Assembly: GCF_024707105.1 (NCBI RefSeq) | Contig: NZ_JANQAJ010000011.1 | Location: 879,488 to 943,487, forward strand | Direction: 5' to 3' | From: Devosia ginsengisoli | Lineage (GTDB): Bacteria > Pseudomonadota > Alphaproteobacteria > Rhizobiales > Devosiaceae | Length of the DNA: 64,000 bases | Shown: positions 49,813 to 57,695 of the stretch, in pieces | Position numbering within the stretch: the first letter of the stretch is position 1 | Layout: every line of letters starts with the position of its first letter | Program-made: the position numbers and the translations under genes | Notes under the pieces: generated by a model | Told to the model about the DNA's origin: nothing | Database searches by the model: none | The model's input: the letters and a program-made list of their open reading frames with translations, nothing else

Positions 49813-50836
49813 GCAATTCTTCTATCTGGCCGGCTTTGCAGGCACCGGCAAGACGACGATCGCCAAGGCGCTCGCCCAGGATGCCGGCGATGTGGCCTAT
49901 GCGGCCTTCACCGGCAAGGCAGCGCTGGTTCTGCGCGGCAAGGGCTGCGCGGATGCCAGCACCATCCACTCGCTGATCTATAAGCCCGTCGAGGGCTCGG
50001 ATGGCATCACGCGCTTCAAGCTCGATCCCGACAGCCGGGCGGGAACGGTCGATCTGATCGTCATCGATGAGGTCTCGATGGTCGGCGGCGAACTCGGTCG
50101 CGACCTCATGACCTTCGGCACCCGCATTCTCGTCCTTGGCGATCCCGCCCAGCTTCCGCCCGTTGGCGACGGCGCCGGCTTCTTCACATCGGGCGAGCCC
50201 GATTTCATGCTCACCGAAATCCATCGCCAGGCCGCCGACAACCCGATCATTCGGCTCGCCACCGAAATTCGCATGGGCGGATCGCTCGAACTCGGCGCCT
50301 ATGGGACCAGCCTGATCATCGACCGCCGCGAGCTCGGGCAAAAGATGGTCCTGGGCGCCGATCAGGTGCTTTGCGGGATGAACAAGACCCGCCGGGCCAC
50401 GAACGAGAAGATCAGAAAGCTCCTCGGCCGCGCCGGCCGGTTCCATATCGGCGAGCGCATCGTCGCGCTCAAGAACAACAAGGATAAGGGCCTCCTCAAC
50501 GGCTCGATCTGGTCGGTCGAGGATATCGAGCTTTCCGATCTCGACGAGAGCGATCTAGTCGTCAAGCCCCTCGACGCCGGCATGGGCTCGAATGCCGTGC
50601 AGGTCCATACGCATCACGCATGGCTGGACGGCCGGGAGCGCGAGCTGCCCTTCTCGAAGGCGCGCGATTACGACCCCTTCGACTACGCCTACTGCCTTTC
50701 CGTTCATAAGGCGCAGGGGAGCCAGTGGGATCATGTCCTGATCATCGATGAGAGCTATGTTTTCAAAGAGGATCGGGCCAAGCACCTCTACACAGCGATA
50801 ACCCGCGCCGCCGAGCGCGTGACGGTGGCGATCTGA
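49742..50836 (+). CDS. RecD/Dda-like ATP-dependent DNA helicase
   Basis: A 364-residue SF1 helicase. Motifs in order: GFAGTGKTTIAKALA (Walker A), IVIDEVSMVGG (Walker B), ILVLGDPAQLPPVGDG (III), EIHRQAADNP (IV), SVHKAQGSQWDHVLIIDES (V), and LYTAITRAAERVTVAI (VI). It is short for RecD, like the Dda-type phage helicases that aid replication restart. It shares one base with the next gene (TGATG). Confidence 0.88.
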   Translation: MIWAPQQDDAIRAVRAWLADPRGKQFFYLAGFAGTGKTTIAKALAQDAGDVAYAAFTGKAALVLRGKGCADASTIHSLIYKPVEGSDGITRFKLDPDSRAGTVDLIVIDEVSMVGGELGRDLMTFGTRILVLGDPAQLPPVGDGAGFFTSGEPDFMLTEIHRQAADNPIIRLATEIRMGGSLELGAYGTSLIIDRRELGQKMVLGADQVLCGMNKTRRATNEKIRKLLGRAGRFHIGERIVALKNNKDKGLLNGSIWSVEDIELSDLDESDLVVKPLDAGMGSNAVQVHTHHAWLDGRERELPFSKARDYDPFDYAYCLSVHKAQGSQWDHVLIIDESYVFKEDRAKHLYTAITRAAERVTVAI

Positions 50837-51513
50837 TGCACCGCCGTTTCCCCGTTGCGCAGGGTGCGCAGACCATCACTTGCGGCAAATGCGGCAGGAC
50901 AGACAGCGCCGGCCGCCAGGGCGGCAAGGCGGGCGGCGCGCTGCCTCCGGACGCCATTGCCAAATTCTTCTCTCAGCGCGGCTGGCGCGTGGCGCAATCG
51001 CCCCGCAAGGACCGCTGCCCCGACTGCCTTTCCCCAATTCGAACCGAGGAGCCAGAAATGCCAAAGGCATCACCTTCTGAAATGGTCGTCAATCTGCCCG
51101 ATCCGGGCGCCAGCGAGCGCCCGCCGCGGCAGATGAGCCGCGAGGACCGCCGCCTGATCTTCGCGAAGCTGGAAGAAGTCTATATCGACGAAAAATCCGG
51201 CTATTCGGCCGGCTGGAATGACGACGCGGTGGCGAAGGACATGGCCTGCCCCCGCGCGTGGGTCGAGGAAATCCGCGAGCAGAATTTCGGGCCGCAGAAA
51301 TCCGACCAGTCGGCCGAAGTCATTTCCATCCGGGCAATGCTTAACGGCGCCGAAGCGGATATCAAGGTTGCCAGCAATACCCTCAAGCTGGCCAGAACAG
51401 CTCATGCCGAAGCCGAGAAGGACATGACCGCAGCCGGGGAGCTGATCGCATCGGCCGCGAAGGCAATCGAGGCCGCGCGGGCTGATATCCGCAAGCTGAC
51501 GGGGAGAGCGTGA
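50836..51513 (+). CDS. Hypothetical protein with zinc site and coiled coil
   Basis: A 225-residue protein. The zinc site is CGKCGRTDSAG and CPDCLSPIRT. The centre has SREDRRLIFAKLEEVYIDEK and CPRAWVEEIREQNFGP, which look like a winged-helix; the end is a coiled coil. Possibly a DNA-binding replication accessory. Unrecognised. Confidence 0.6.
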   Translation: MHRRFPVAQGAQTITCGKCGRTDSAGRQGGKAGGALPPDAIAKFFSQRGWRVAQSPRKDRCPDCLSPIRTEEPEMPKASPSEMVVNLPDPGASERPPRQMSREDRRLIFAKLEEVYIDEKSGYSAGWNDDAVAKDMACPRAWVEEIREQNFGPQKSDQSAEVISIRAMLNGAEADIKVASNTLKLARTAHAEAEKDMTAAGELIASAAKAIEAARADIRKLTGRA

Positions 51514-51869
51514 TGCCCCCCGACTTTGACAGCGATGAGCGCGATGGCATTCTTTTCCGGTTCTGGATCGGCGCGGCCAGCTATCCCGGCGGGTTTCCGC
51601 TGGAAACAGCCAAGGCGATTTGTGATTGCAAGACCCCCGCCGAATATCGCCGGGCGCTGACCGAGCTTGCCGAACGCAAGCGGATCAACCTGCCGTTCGC
51701 TGATGAGCTTACGGTTGATCTCGGCTTAACCCTCTTGAAAACGCGCATGGCGCTTGCCGAGGTCGTTGATGGCATACCCGCCCATCATCTGGCCGAAGAG
51801 AACGCCCCCATGACAATCGAGCGGGCGCGAGAAATCCGGCGGCTGGCCGGCCTCAACGAGAACGGCTGA
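51513..51869 (+). CDS. Hypothetical protein
   Basis: A 118-residue, mostly helical protein: RDGILFRFWIGAASYPGGFP, YRRALTELAERKRINLPFAD and APMTIERAREIRRLAGLNEN. Unrecognised. Starts at 51513 in a TGATG overlap; stop shares one base with the next start. Confidence 0.55.
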   Translation: MPPDFDSDERDGILFRFWIGAASYPGGFPLETAKAICDCKTPAEYRRALTELAERKRINLPFADELTVDLGLTLLKTRMALAEVVDGIPAHHLAEENAPMTIERAREIRRLAGLNENG

Positions 51870-52047
51870 TGGCCCCGCTCTCCCCCAGGCCTCCGCTGCC
51901 TAGCGCTGCCACCCGCAAGGAAATGGCGGCCGACCTCGATCGCTTCCGGGCCGAGAATAGACGGGCGATGACCTGGCGATGGGGCGGCCTGCTGGCCGGC
52001 CTGATCATCGGGCTGCTCGCGGTGATCCTTTGGGGGGCGCAGCATGA
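51869..52047 (+). CDS. Small membrane protein, end probably altered by a one-base change
   Basis: The frame gives MAPLSPRPPLPSAATRKEMA, then a hydrophobic helix (WGGLLAGLIIGLLAVILWG), and continues through the PrtN-like gene without a stop. A run of six G (52032-52037) precedes it; with seven, the frame would end at the TGA of ATGA at 52044-52047, giving a normal 59-residue protein. The overlap style of the operon supports that. Confidence 0.5.
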
Positions 52048-52307
52048 AAACTATCTTCCTGCTCATGGCCCAATACGAGGGCCACTCCATAATCCCCGTC
52101 GAGCGCGTCTGCGCCGACTACTTCGCGCCCATGCAGTTCTCGACCTTCATTCAGAAGGTCAATGCCGGCAAGATCGCCCTGCCGATCACCCGCATGGACC
52201 CCAGCCAGAAGGGGCCACGAGGCTTTCACGTCGCCGATCTGGCCGCCTATATCGACGCCAGGCGCGAGGCCGCGGCCAAGGAACTGGCGCAAATCACCGG
52301 AAGATAG
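52044..52307 (+). CDS. PrtN-like transcriptional activator
   Basis: An 87-residue protein similar to the pyocin activator PrtN: MKTIFLLMAQYEGHSIIP, then VCADYFAP, KIALPITRMDPSQKGPRGFH and LAAYIDARREAAAKELAQIT. PrtN-like genes occur at the ends of many prophages. It might bind the phage-wide TTGGATTT element, since known PrtN sites are also repeated ATTG-based boxes. That link is a hypothesis. Confidence 0.8.
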   Translation: MKTIFLLMAQYEGHSIIPVERVCADYFAPMQFSTFIQKVNAGKIALPITRMDPSQKGPRGFHVADLAAYIDARREAAAKELAQITGR

Positions 52308-52321
52308 GGGATAAAACGACA

Positions 52322-52350
52322 AAAAGGCCCGGCATCAAGCCGGGCCTTTT
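52322..52350 (+). terminator. Terminator at phage right end
   Basis: AAAAGGCCCGGC-ATCAA-GCCGGGCCTTTT is a 12-bp stem with a 5-base loop and a T-tract. It follows the PrtN-like gene and closes the phage before the attachment site. Confidence 0.85.
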
Positions 52351-52360
52351 GCTGTTTGTC

Positions 52361-52370
52361 TTGGATTTCC
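52361..52370. promoter_or_regulatory. Element TTGGATTTCC near right end
   Basis: A single copy of the element just after the terminator and about 60 bases from the dusA junction. It is the last copy I saw; none was noticed in the chromosome beyond. Confidence 0.4.
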
Positions 52371-52430
52371 GGCGGTTCAACAGCCCCACTCGGCCCGCCG
52401 CCACCCGCTTGATTTAGCGTCGCTTTTCGC

Positions 52431-52547
52431 TCAGTCGATCCCGTCGATCATCGGCGCCACGCTGAAGCGGCGGGCGCGGGTCAGGTCGAAATTTTTGGTC
52501 GTATCGAGGCTTTGCACGTCGGGGATGCGCTCCGGATTGGGGCGCAC
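52431..52547 (-). pseudogene. dusA: 5' fragment of dusA, cut by the prophage (attachment site)
   Basis: This is a truncated tRNA-dihydrouridine synthase A. From a GTG at 52547 it reads VRPNPERIPDVQSL, then FDLTRARRFSVAPMIDG and ends ID-stop. DusA proteins start with (R)FSVAPMxDxTDRHCR; here the normal TDRH continuation is missing and unrelated phage sequence follows. The 5' end of dusA is an established site for prophages and islands. The crossover should lie near 52434-52460. The rest of dusA should lie at the left phage end, outside this window. Confidence 0.8.
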
Positions 52548-52552
52548 CTATA

Positions 52553-53269
52553 CTATACGACCGGCGCGCGACCAAGGCCGCCAGGGGATGACAGGGTTGC
52601 GATGACGCGGTCGGCCATGTTGTCGCAACGGGCGCCGTCGAAGGGGAAGACGTCGGCGAAGCCACCGGCGATCTGCCGTTCGATGGTGGCGCGCAGTAAT
52701 TGGCGGGCCCGATGCAGGCGGGTCTTGACCGTTTCGGGCTTGATGGCAAGTTGGCCGGCGGCCTCGCTTGCCGACAGGCCCTCGATGTCGCGCAGGATGA
52801 AGACGAGCCGGAAGGCCTCGGGCAGCTCGTCGATGGCGTGTTCGAGCAATTTGCGCATTTCGGTTCGGTCAGCCTCGCTATCGGCGGGAAGGGGCACAAG
52901 GGAGATCGGGAACAGGGCGGCAAGGCCGGTATCGGTTTCGGTGGCGGCATCGAGCGCCGCAAGGTCCGTAGTGGCGCGGCGCTTGCGGACCCGCCCCAGC
53001 GCGTCGTTGAGGGCGATGCGGGTGAGCCAGGTGGTGAAGCGGGCCTCTTCTCGGAAGGTGTCGAGATGGGTGAAGGCCTTCACATAGGTGGCCTGGACCA
53101 CATCCTCGGCCTCGGCATCGTTGCGCAACACGCCGCGCGCCACGCGGAACAGGCGCTGGTTATTGGCCTTGATGAGGCGGCGGATGGCGGGTTCGCTGCC
53201 CTGCCGCGCCTGCGCGACGAGGGCGGCTTCGCTTTCGGCCGTGGCCTGTTCGGTCGCGATCATATCCAT
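52553..53269 (-). CDS. ECF-type RNA polymerase sigma factor
   Basis: A 238-residue sigma-70-family protein. Region 2: IKANNQRLFRVARGVLRNDA, EDVVQATYVKAFTHLDTF and FTTWLTRIALNDALGRVRKR. Region 4: LPEAFRLVFILRDIEGLSAS, then LAIKPETVKTRLHRARQLL. The C-terminus beyond it (FPFDGARCDNMADRVIATL) is typical. I choose the start at 53269 (MDMIATEQ), 9 bases after AAGGG. It follows the cupredoxin gene; no anti-sigma gene was seen nearby. Confidence 0.88.
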   Translation of the reverse strand: MDMIATEQATAESEAALVAQARQGSEPAIRRLIKANNQRLFRVARGVLRNDAEAEDVVQATYVKAFTHLDTFREEARFTTWLTRIALNDALGRVRKRRATTDLAALDAATETDTGLAALFPISLVPLPADSEADRTEMRKLLEHAIDELPEAFRLVFILRDIEGLSASEAAGQLAIKPETVKTRLHRARQLLRATIERQIAGGFADVFPFDGARCDNMADRVIATLSSPGGLGRAPVV

Positions 53270-53282
53270 GACGCCCATCCCT

Positions 53283-53810
53283 TCACTCGTGCCGTATCGT
53301 GCCAGCCGCCAGGATATCGGCGATGGCGGGGAAATTGGCCAGGGCGACATCCGGCAGGGCGGTGAGGGCGGCGTCTGCCACGGTGGCGGGATAATCCGCC
53401 GCCGGCCCGTCGCCCACGACGATGCGGCCGACCATGCCGGCATGTTCATGCGGTAGGCAGTAATAATCATAGACCCCCGGCACCGTCAGCGTCACCGAAA
53501 AGGTCTCGCCGGGCAGGAGATAGTCAGAATCCCAGGGCTCGGCGCCATCGGGAATGCGCTGCGGGCGGTCGAAGATCGCCGGGTGATAGGCGGTCGCCGT
53601 ATGGGCATTGCCCGCGTCATTGTTGGTCCAGCGCAGGGTCTGACCGGGCTGGATATGGATGCCGATGGGGTCGAACCAGACATCGGAGCCATCGGGCCGG
53701 CCGGTCATGGTCAGATCGACGATATCGGCACCCAGCGCGACGAGGGGGCGGAAGGCAGAGGCGGCGAGGGTGACCCCGCCGACCTGCAATATGTTGCGAC
53801 GCGTGAGCAT
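53283..53810 (-). CDS. Cupredoxin (plastocyanin/azurin-like) with Tat signal
   Basis: A 175-residue exported copper protein. The Tat motif TRRNILQVGGVTLAAS starts the signal. The copper set follows: His in NNDAGNAHTATAYH, then Cys-His-Met in YYCLPHEHAGMVG. It probably shuttles electrons or handles copper in the periplasm. It overlaps the next upstream gene by one base (TGATG). The sigma factor follows by 13 bases. Confidence 0.85.
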   Translation of the reverse strand: MLTRRNILQVGGVTLAASAFRPLVALGADIVDLTMTGRPDGSDVWFDPIGIHIQPGQTLRWTNNDAGNAHTATAYHPAIFDRPQRIPDGAEPWDSDYLLPGETFSVTLTVPGVYDYYCLPHEHAGMVGRIVVGDGPAADYPATVADAALTALPDVALANFPAIADILAAGTIRHE

Positions 53811-54232
53811 CACTCGGCCACCCGGGCTTCGTCGGCGACTGGCACATGCCAGAGCACGACATGGATATGGGGCTCTTCGACGCCGGGATGGCCGGCATTG
53901 TAGTAGACATCGACGTGATCGACATTGCCGCCGGGCGCCGCGAGGTCTTCGAAGCGGTTGTCGGGATTGAGGTCCTTCATGGGCAGCATGTAGATGGTGC
54001 TGACCAGGGCGCCATCGTGGTCATAGGCCAGGAACGGGCCGGCCGGCAGGGTGGCCGGATCGACAAAGAGCTGGCCCATGCCGGGCAGGAAATCGGGCAG
54101 CGGGACCAGGCCGCTGACGGCGACGAAACTGCCTGACGGCGGCGCCTTGGCGATATCGGCCGGCACATCATGGGCCAGCGCCGGCAGCGCGCCAAGCATG
54201 AGGGCGGTAGCGGCAAGGGCGAGGATTTTCAC
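53810..54232 (-). CDS. Secreted hypothetical protein in cupredoxin operon
   Basis: A 140-residue protein with signal peptide (MKILALAATALMLGALPALA, GTG start at 54232; AGGAG lies 8 bases upstream). The mature part (FVAVSGLVPLPDFLPGMG, YDHDGALVSTIYMLPMKD, PHIHVVLWHV) contains His-rich segments that could bind metal. Probably acts with the cupredoxin. Confidence 0.7.
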   Translation of the reverse strand: MKILALAATALMLGALPALAHDVPADIAKAPPSGSFVAVSGLVPLPDFLPGMGQLFVDPATLPAGPFLAYDHDGALVSTIYMLPMKDLNPDNRFEDLAAPGGNVDHVDVYYNAGHPGVEEPHIHVVLWHVPVADEARVAE

Positions 54233-54346
54233 TTGGCATCTCCTGGTTCGACAGCGGCCTGTGCCGCTGTTCTGAACCGTTGGATGGCGTGGGGCGCGAA
54301 AGGTTCCCGGATGGGTGGTGGCGTGCCCACCCTCGCCGACGCTTCC

Positions 54347-54493
54347 CTTCTCCCCTCGTGGGAGAAGGTGCCCGAAGGGCGGATGAGGGGGCACGGAACC
54401 ATCGGCCGGCATCGAAGCATGGGATGACGCAGCCCCTCACCCGGAAATCCGCTGAACGCGGATTTCCACCCTCTCCCACAAGGGGAGAGGGGT
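54347..54493. repeat. Rhizobiales-type intergenic palindromic repeats
   Basis: Three hairpins in a gene-free stretch: CTTCTCCC-CTCGT-GGGAGAAG, GGAAATCCGC-TGAAC-GCGGATTTCC and CCTCTCCC-ACAAG-GGGAGAGG. Such repeated palindromes, often in opposed pairs, are common between genes in Hyphomicrobiales. The 54233-54502 gap holds no gene. Confidence 0.65.
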
Positions 54494-54502
54494 GGGCCGG
54501 CG

Positions 54503-54961
54503 TCAGGACAGGCTAGCGAAGGAGCATTGGTGCAGGAAGCGGCCGAGGTCGGGCTCGGTTACGCGGGCGGCGGCTTCCGGCAGGGTGAACCAGGCGCGGC
54601 GGCGCTGTGGCTTTTCGGGCCAGTCGCCCAGCAGGCGGCGCAGCCGGACCGCGAAGACGTCGACCGTGCAATCGAGCGGGTCGCCCTGCTTGCGGATCTT
54701 GCGGTAGTCGAAGGCGCCGATCGGTTCGGTGCCGGATTCACCCTGGACGCCGGCTTCCTCGAAGGCTTCCTGCAAGGCCGAGCCGGCTGCCGTTTTGCCC
54801 TCGATATGCCAGCCTTTCGGCAGCAGCCAATGGCCGCTGATGCGCGAGGTGACCAGCAGGACTTCGACATCGCTGCCGGCGCGCCGCCAGACCAGGGCCG
54901 CGACCTGCCGCGCCGATGTCTCGGCGACGGCGGTCGGCTCGGCCTGTTGCCGGGAGGTCAT
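54503..54961 (-). CDS. NUDIX hydrolase
   Basis: A 152-residue NUDIX protein from the ATG at 54961. The box is GWHIEGKTAAGSALQEAFEE, then AGV; the first Arg of the motif is replaced by Gln, which still occurs in the family. VAALVWRRAGSDVEVLLVTS precedes it. Probably a diphosphoinositol or nucleotide pyrophosphohydrolase; substrate unknown. It overlaps a small basic gene by four bases. Confidence 0.8.
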   Translation of the reverse strand: MTSRQQAEPTAVAETSARQVAALVWRRAGSDVEVLLVTSRISGHWLLPKGWHIEGKTAAGSALQEAFEEAGVQGESGTEPIGAFDYRKIRKQGDPLDCTVDVFAVRLRRLLGDWPEKPQRRRAWFTLPEAAARVTEPDLGRFLHQCSFASLS

Positions 54962-55077
54962 TTTCGGCCCGCCGGCGCCCGCTTGCCGGCGAGCTCGGAC
55001 ACCGAATTGACGGCGGTGGATTTGTCCTTGATCTGCTTGGGTTTCTTCATTTCGCGGTTGCCATTGCGCTTGGCCAT
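54958..55077 (-). CDS. Small basic conserved protein
   Basis: A 39-residue protein (MAKRNGNREMKKPKQIKDKS, then ELAGKRAPAGRK). Similar tiny Lys-rich proteins are common in alphaproteobacteria. ATGA overlap with the NUDIX start at 54958-54961. Confidence 0.55.
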   Translation of the reverse strand: MAKRNGNREMKKPKQIKDKSTAVNSVSELAGKRAPAGRK

Positions 55078-55391
55078 GCTGTTTTGCCTTATCTTGCGAC
55101 GGCCCATTGCGGCACGCGCGGGCAAAGCCCGGGCGCGTGGCGTCAGCCTGCAGCAAGCGCAGGCGGGCACGTCAGGTCTTGGGGATGATGATAAAGCCCT
55201 GGGCTGGTTCTTGCCGGTGGCAGGTAACCAGACCAGGCTAGCGGCTTGCGATGAAGCTCGCCCGGAAACTATGGCTGCAAAGGCGCAGAAGGGATTGCAT
55301 GGGCCGTATTATGCCCGTGGCACGCGGGAAGTCAAACCAGCGCCGGAACAGATGAGAAAAGGCGGCCACAAGGGCCGCCTTTCCTCATGGG
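55078..55391. other. Gene-free region with terminator
   Basis: About 310 bases without a gene. It includes the terminator AAAGGCGGCC-ACAAG-GGCCGCCTTT at 55358-55382, which serves metY on the minus strand. A promoter for the basic protein and NUDIX genes must lie here. Confidence 0.6.
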
Positions 55392-56664
55392 TCAGGCCTT
55401 GGCGAGGGCCTGTTCGAGATCGGCGATGATGTCGTCGATATGCTCGATGCCGATGGACAGGCGCACCAGATCTTCGGAGACGCCGGCGCGGGCCAGTTCC
55501 TCGGCGTTGAGCTGGCGGTGGGTGGTGGAGGCCGGATGGCAGGCGAGCGACTTGGCATCGCCGATATTGACCAGCCGCAGGATCATCTGCAGGGCGTCAA
55601 TGAACTTGCCACCGGCTTCCTGCCCGCCCTTGATGCCGAAGCTGACAATGCCCGAGGCCTTGCCCTTGGTGATCTTCTTCGCCACCGCATTGTACTTGTT
55701 GCCGGGCAAGGCGCCGTAATTGACCCAGCTCACCTTGGGATGGTTCGAGAGGAATTCGGCCACCTTGAGCGAATTTTCGCAATGGCGGTCCATGCGCAGG
55801 CCCAGGGTTTCGAGACCCATCAGGAACAGGAAGGCGCTGTGGGGCGACAGGGCCGCGCCGGTATTGCGCAAGGGCACGACGCGGCAGCGCCCGATATAGG
55901 CCGCCGGCCCCAAAGCCTCGGTATAGACGACGCCATGATAGGACGGATCGGGCTCGTTGAGCACCGCGAAGCGATCCTTGTTGGCCTTCCAGTCGAACTT
56001 GCCGCTATCGATGATGATGCCGCCGATGGAATTGCCGTGGCCGCCGATATATTTGGTCAGCGCGTGAACGACGATATCGGCGCCGAAATCGAAGGGGCGG
56101 CAGAGATAGGGCGTGGCCACGGTGTTATCGACGATCAGCGGGACGCCATGCTTGTGGGCGATCTGCGCCAGGCGCTCGATATCGACCACATTGCCGGCCG
56201 GATTGCCGATGGATTCGCAGAAGACCGCGCGGGTCTTGTCGTCGATGGCGGCCTCGATGGCGGCGAAATCGTCGCCGGCGGCCATGCGCACTTCGATGCC
56301 CTGGCGGGGGAAGCTGTGCATGAACAGGTTATAGGTGCCGCCATAGAGCTGGCTGGTGGCGACGATATTCTCCCCCTGCCCCGGTAATGGCCTGGATGGC
56401 ATAGGTGATGGCCGACATGCCCGAAGCGACCGCCAGCCCGCCAATGCCGCCTTCCATCTCCGCCACGCGCTTTTCCAGCACGTCGGTGGTGGGGTTCATG
56501 ATGCGGGTATAGATATTGCCGGGGACCGCCAGGTTGAACAGGTCGGCGCCATGCTGGGTATCATCGAAGGTGAACGAGGTGGTCTGGTAGATCGGCACTG
56601 CCGCCGACTTCGTCGTCGGGTCCGGCGTATAGCCGTGATGCAACGCCAGCGTTTCGAGCTTCAT
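55392..56664 (-). CDS. metY: O-acetylhomoserine sulfhydrylase (MetY-like), one-base frameshift
   Basis: A PLP enzyme making homocysteine from O-acetylhomoserine and sulphide. The start ([20 protein letters not shown] at 56664, preceded by GAGGAG) runs in one frame to [16 protein letters not shown]; the rest continues in another ([17 protein letters not shown] to the end). Removing one G from the run of five at 56372-56376 joins [16 protein letters not shown], the normal family sequence. The PLP lysine lies in [15 protein letters not shown]. The full length is 423 residues, the usual size. A terminator follows. Confidence 0.88.
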
Positions 56665-56849
56665 AATATTCTCCTCTGTCGGGCCGGTGGCCGGCCCCAA
56701 CTGCAATGCACAATACCCACTATCGGCCGCAGGCCAAGCGCGCGGCCGTCGCAGGGTTCCGGGATTCGACCGGAGTGTTGACAGCCGGAATTATAGCAGT
56801 CAAATGAATGATATTGTCCGATGAAAACAAAAAAGCTGGTTTATCTAGG
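56665..56849. promoter_or_regulatory. Divergent promoter region between metY and LysR
   Basis: About 185 bases separate metY (minus) and the LysR gene (plus). LysR regulators often act on a divergent neighbour, so this gap is the likely binding site. A TTATAGCAGTCAAATGAATG segment near 56791-56810 is AT-rich and may hold a promoter. Confidence 0.45.
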
Positions 56850-57692
56850 ATGGACATCGCTTTAGCAAAGACGTTTCTCGAGATCGCCGAGACGGGCAGT
56901 TTTGTTGCGGCAGCGGGGCGTTTGAACGTAACGCAAACCGCGGTCAGTGCGCGGGTTCATGCGCTGGAAGACCAGCTCGGGCGACGCCTTTTCATCCGCA
57001 ACAAGTCCGGCGCCCGGCTGACGCCGGCCGGCGAGCGCTTCGTGCGCCATGCCACGACGCTGGTGCAGGTGTGGGACCGGGCGCGGCAACAGGTGGGGCT
57101 GCCGCAGGGGCGGGTGGACATTGCCAGCGTCGGGGCGGAAATCAGCCTGTGGAACCCTGTTCTGGCTGACTGGCTGGTGTGGATGAAGCATGAAGCGCCC
57201 GATATCGCGCTGCGGGCCGAGGTGGATACGCCATCGCGCCTGCAGGAGGCGGTGCATAGCGGGGCGCTGGACATGGCGGTGCTGTATGATCCGCCGCCGC
57301 AGGGCGGCAACAGCGTGGTAGAGCTGCTGACCGAGGAAAAGCTGGTCATGGTGACCACCAGCCCGGACGGCGAGCGCGGGCCGCCGGAGGATTATGTGCA
57401 GATCGACTGGGGCGCGTCGTTCCAGACCAGCCACCAGGCGGCTTTCCCCGAAATTTCCAGCCCCGGCGTGCTGATCTCGCATGGCCCGCTGGCCCTGCTC
57501 TACCTGACGCGGGTGGGCGGCGCGGGCTATTTCCGGCTGAGCGCGGTGCAGCCTTTTCTCGAAAGCGGGCGGCTGCATCGCGTGGCGGATGCGCCCGAAT
57601 TCTCCTATTCGGTGCATATGGTCTATTCGAGCCGGGCCGAGACTGGATTGATCGACCGCATGCGGCGGGGGTTTCGCTCGAGCACGCCCTGA
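56850..57692 (+). CDS. LysR-family transcriptional regulator
   Basis: A 280-residue protein from the ATG at 56850. The HTH is FLEIAETGSFVAAAGRLNVT, then QTAVSARVHALEDQLGRRLF; a co-inducer domain follows (RVDIASVGAEISLWNPVLAD). It faces metY and so may respond to sulphur or methionine state. An upstream Met at 56808 is in frame but lacks family support. Confidence 0.85.
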   Translation: MDIALAKTFLEIAETGSFVAAAGRLNVTQTAVSARVHALEDQLGRRLFIRNKSGARLTPAGERFVRHATTLVQVWDRARQQVGLPQGRVDIASVGAEISLWNPVLADWLVWMKHEAPDIALRAEVDTPSRLQEAVHSGALDMAVLYDPPPQGGNSVVELLTEEKLVMVTTSPDGERGPPEDYVQIDWGASFQTSHQAAFPEISSPGVLISHGPLALLYLTRVGGAGYFRLSAVQPFLESGRLHRVADAPEFSYSVHMVYSSRAETGLIDRMRRGFRSSTP

Positions 57693-57695
57693 GTG

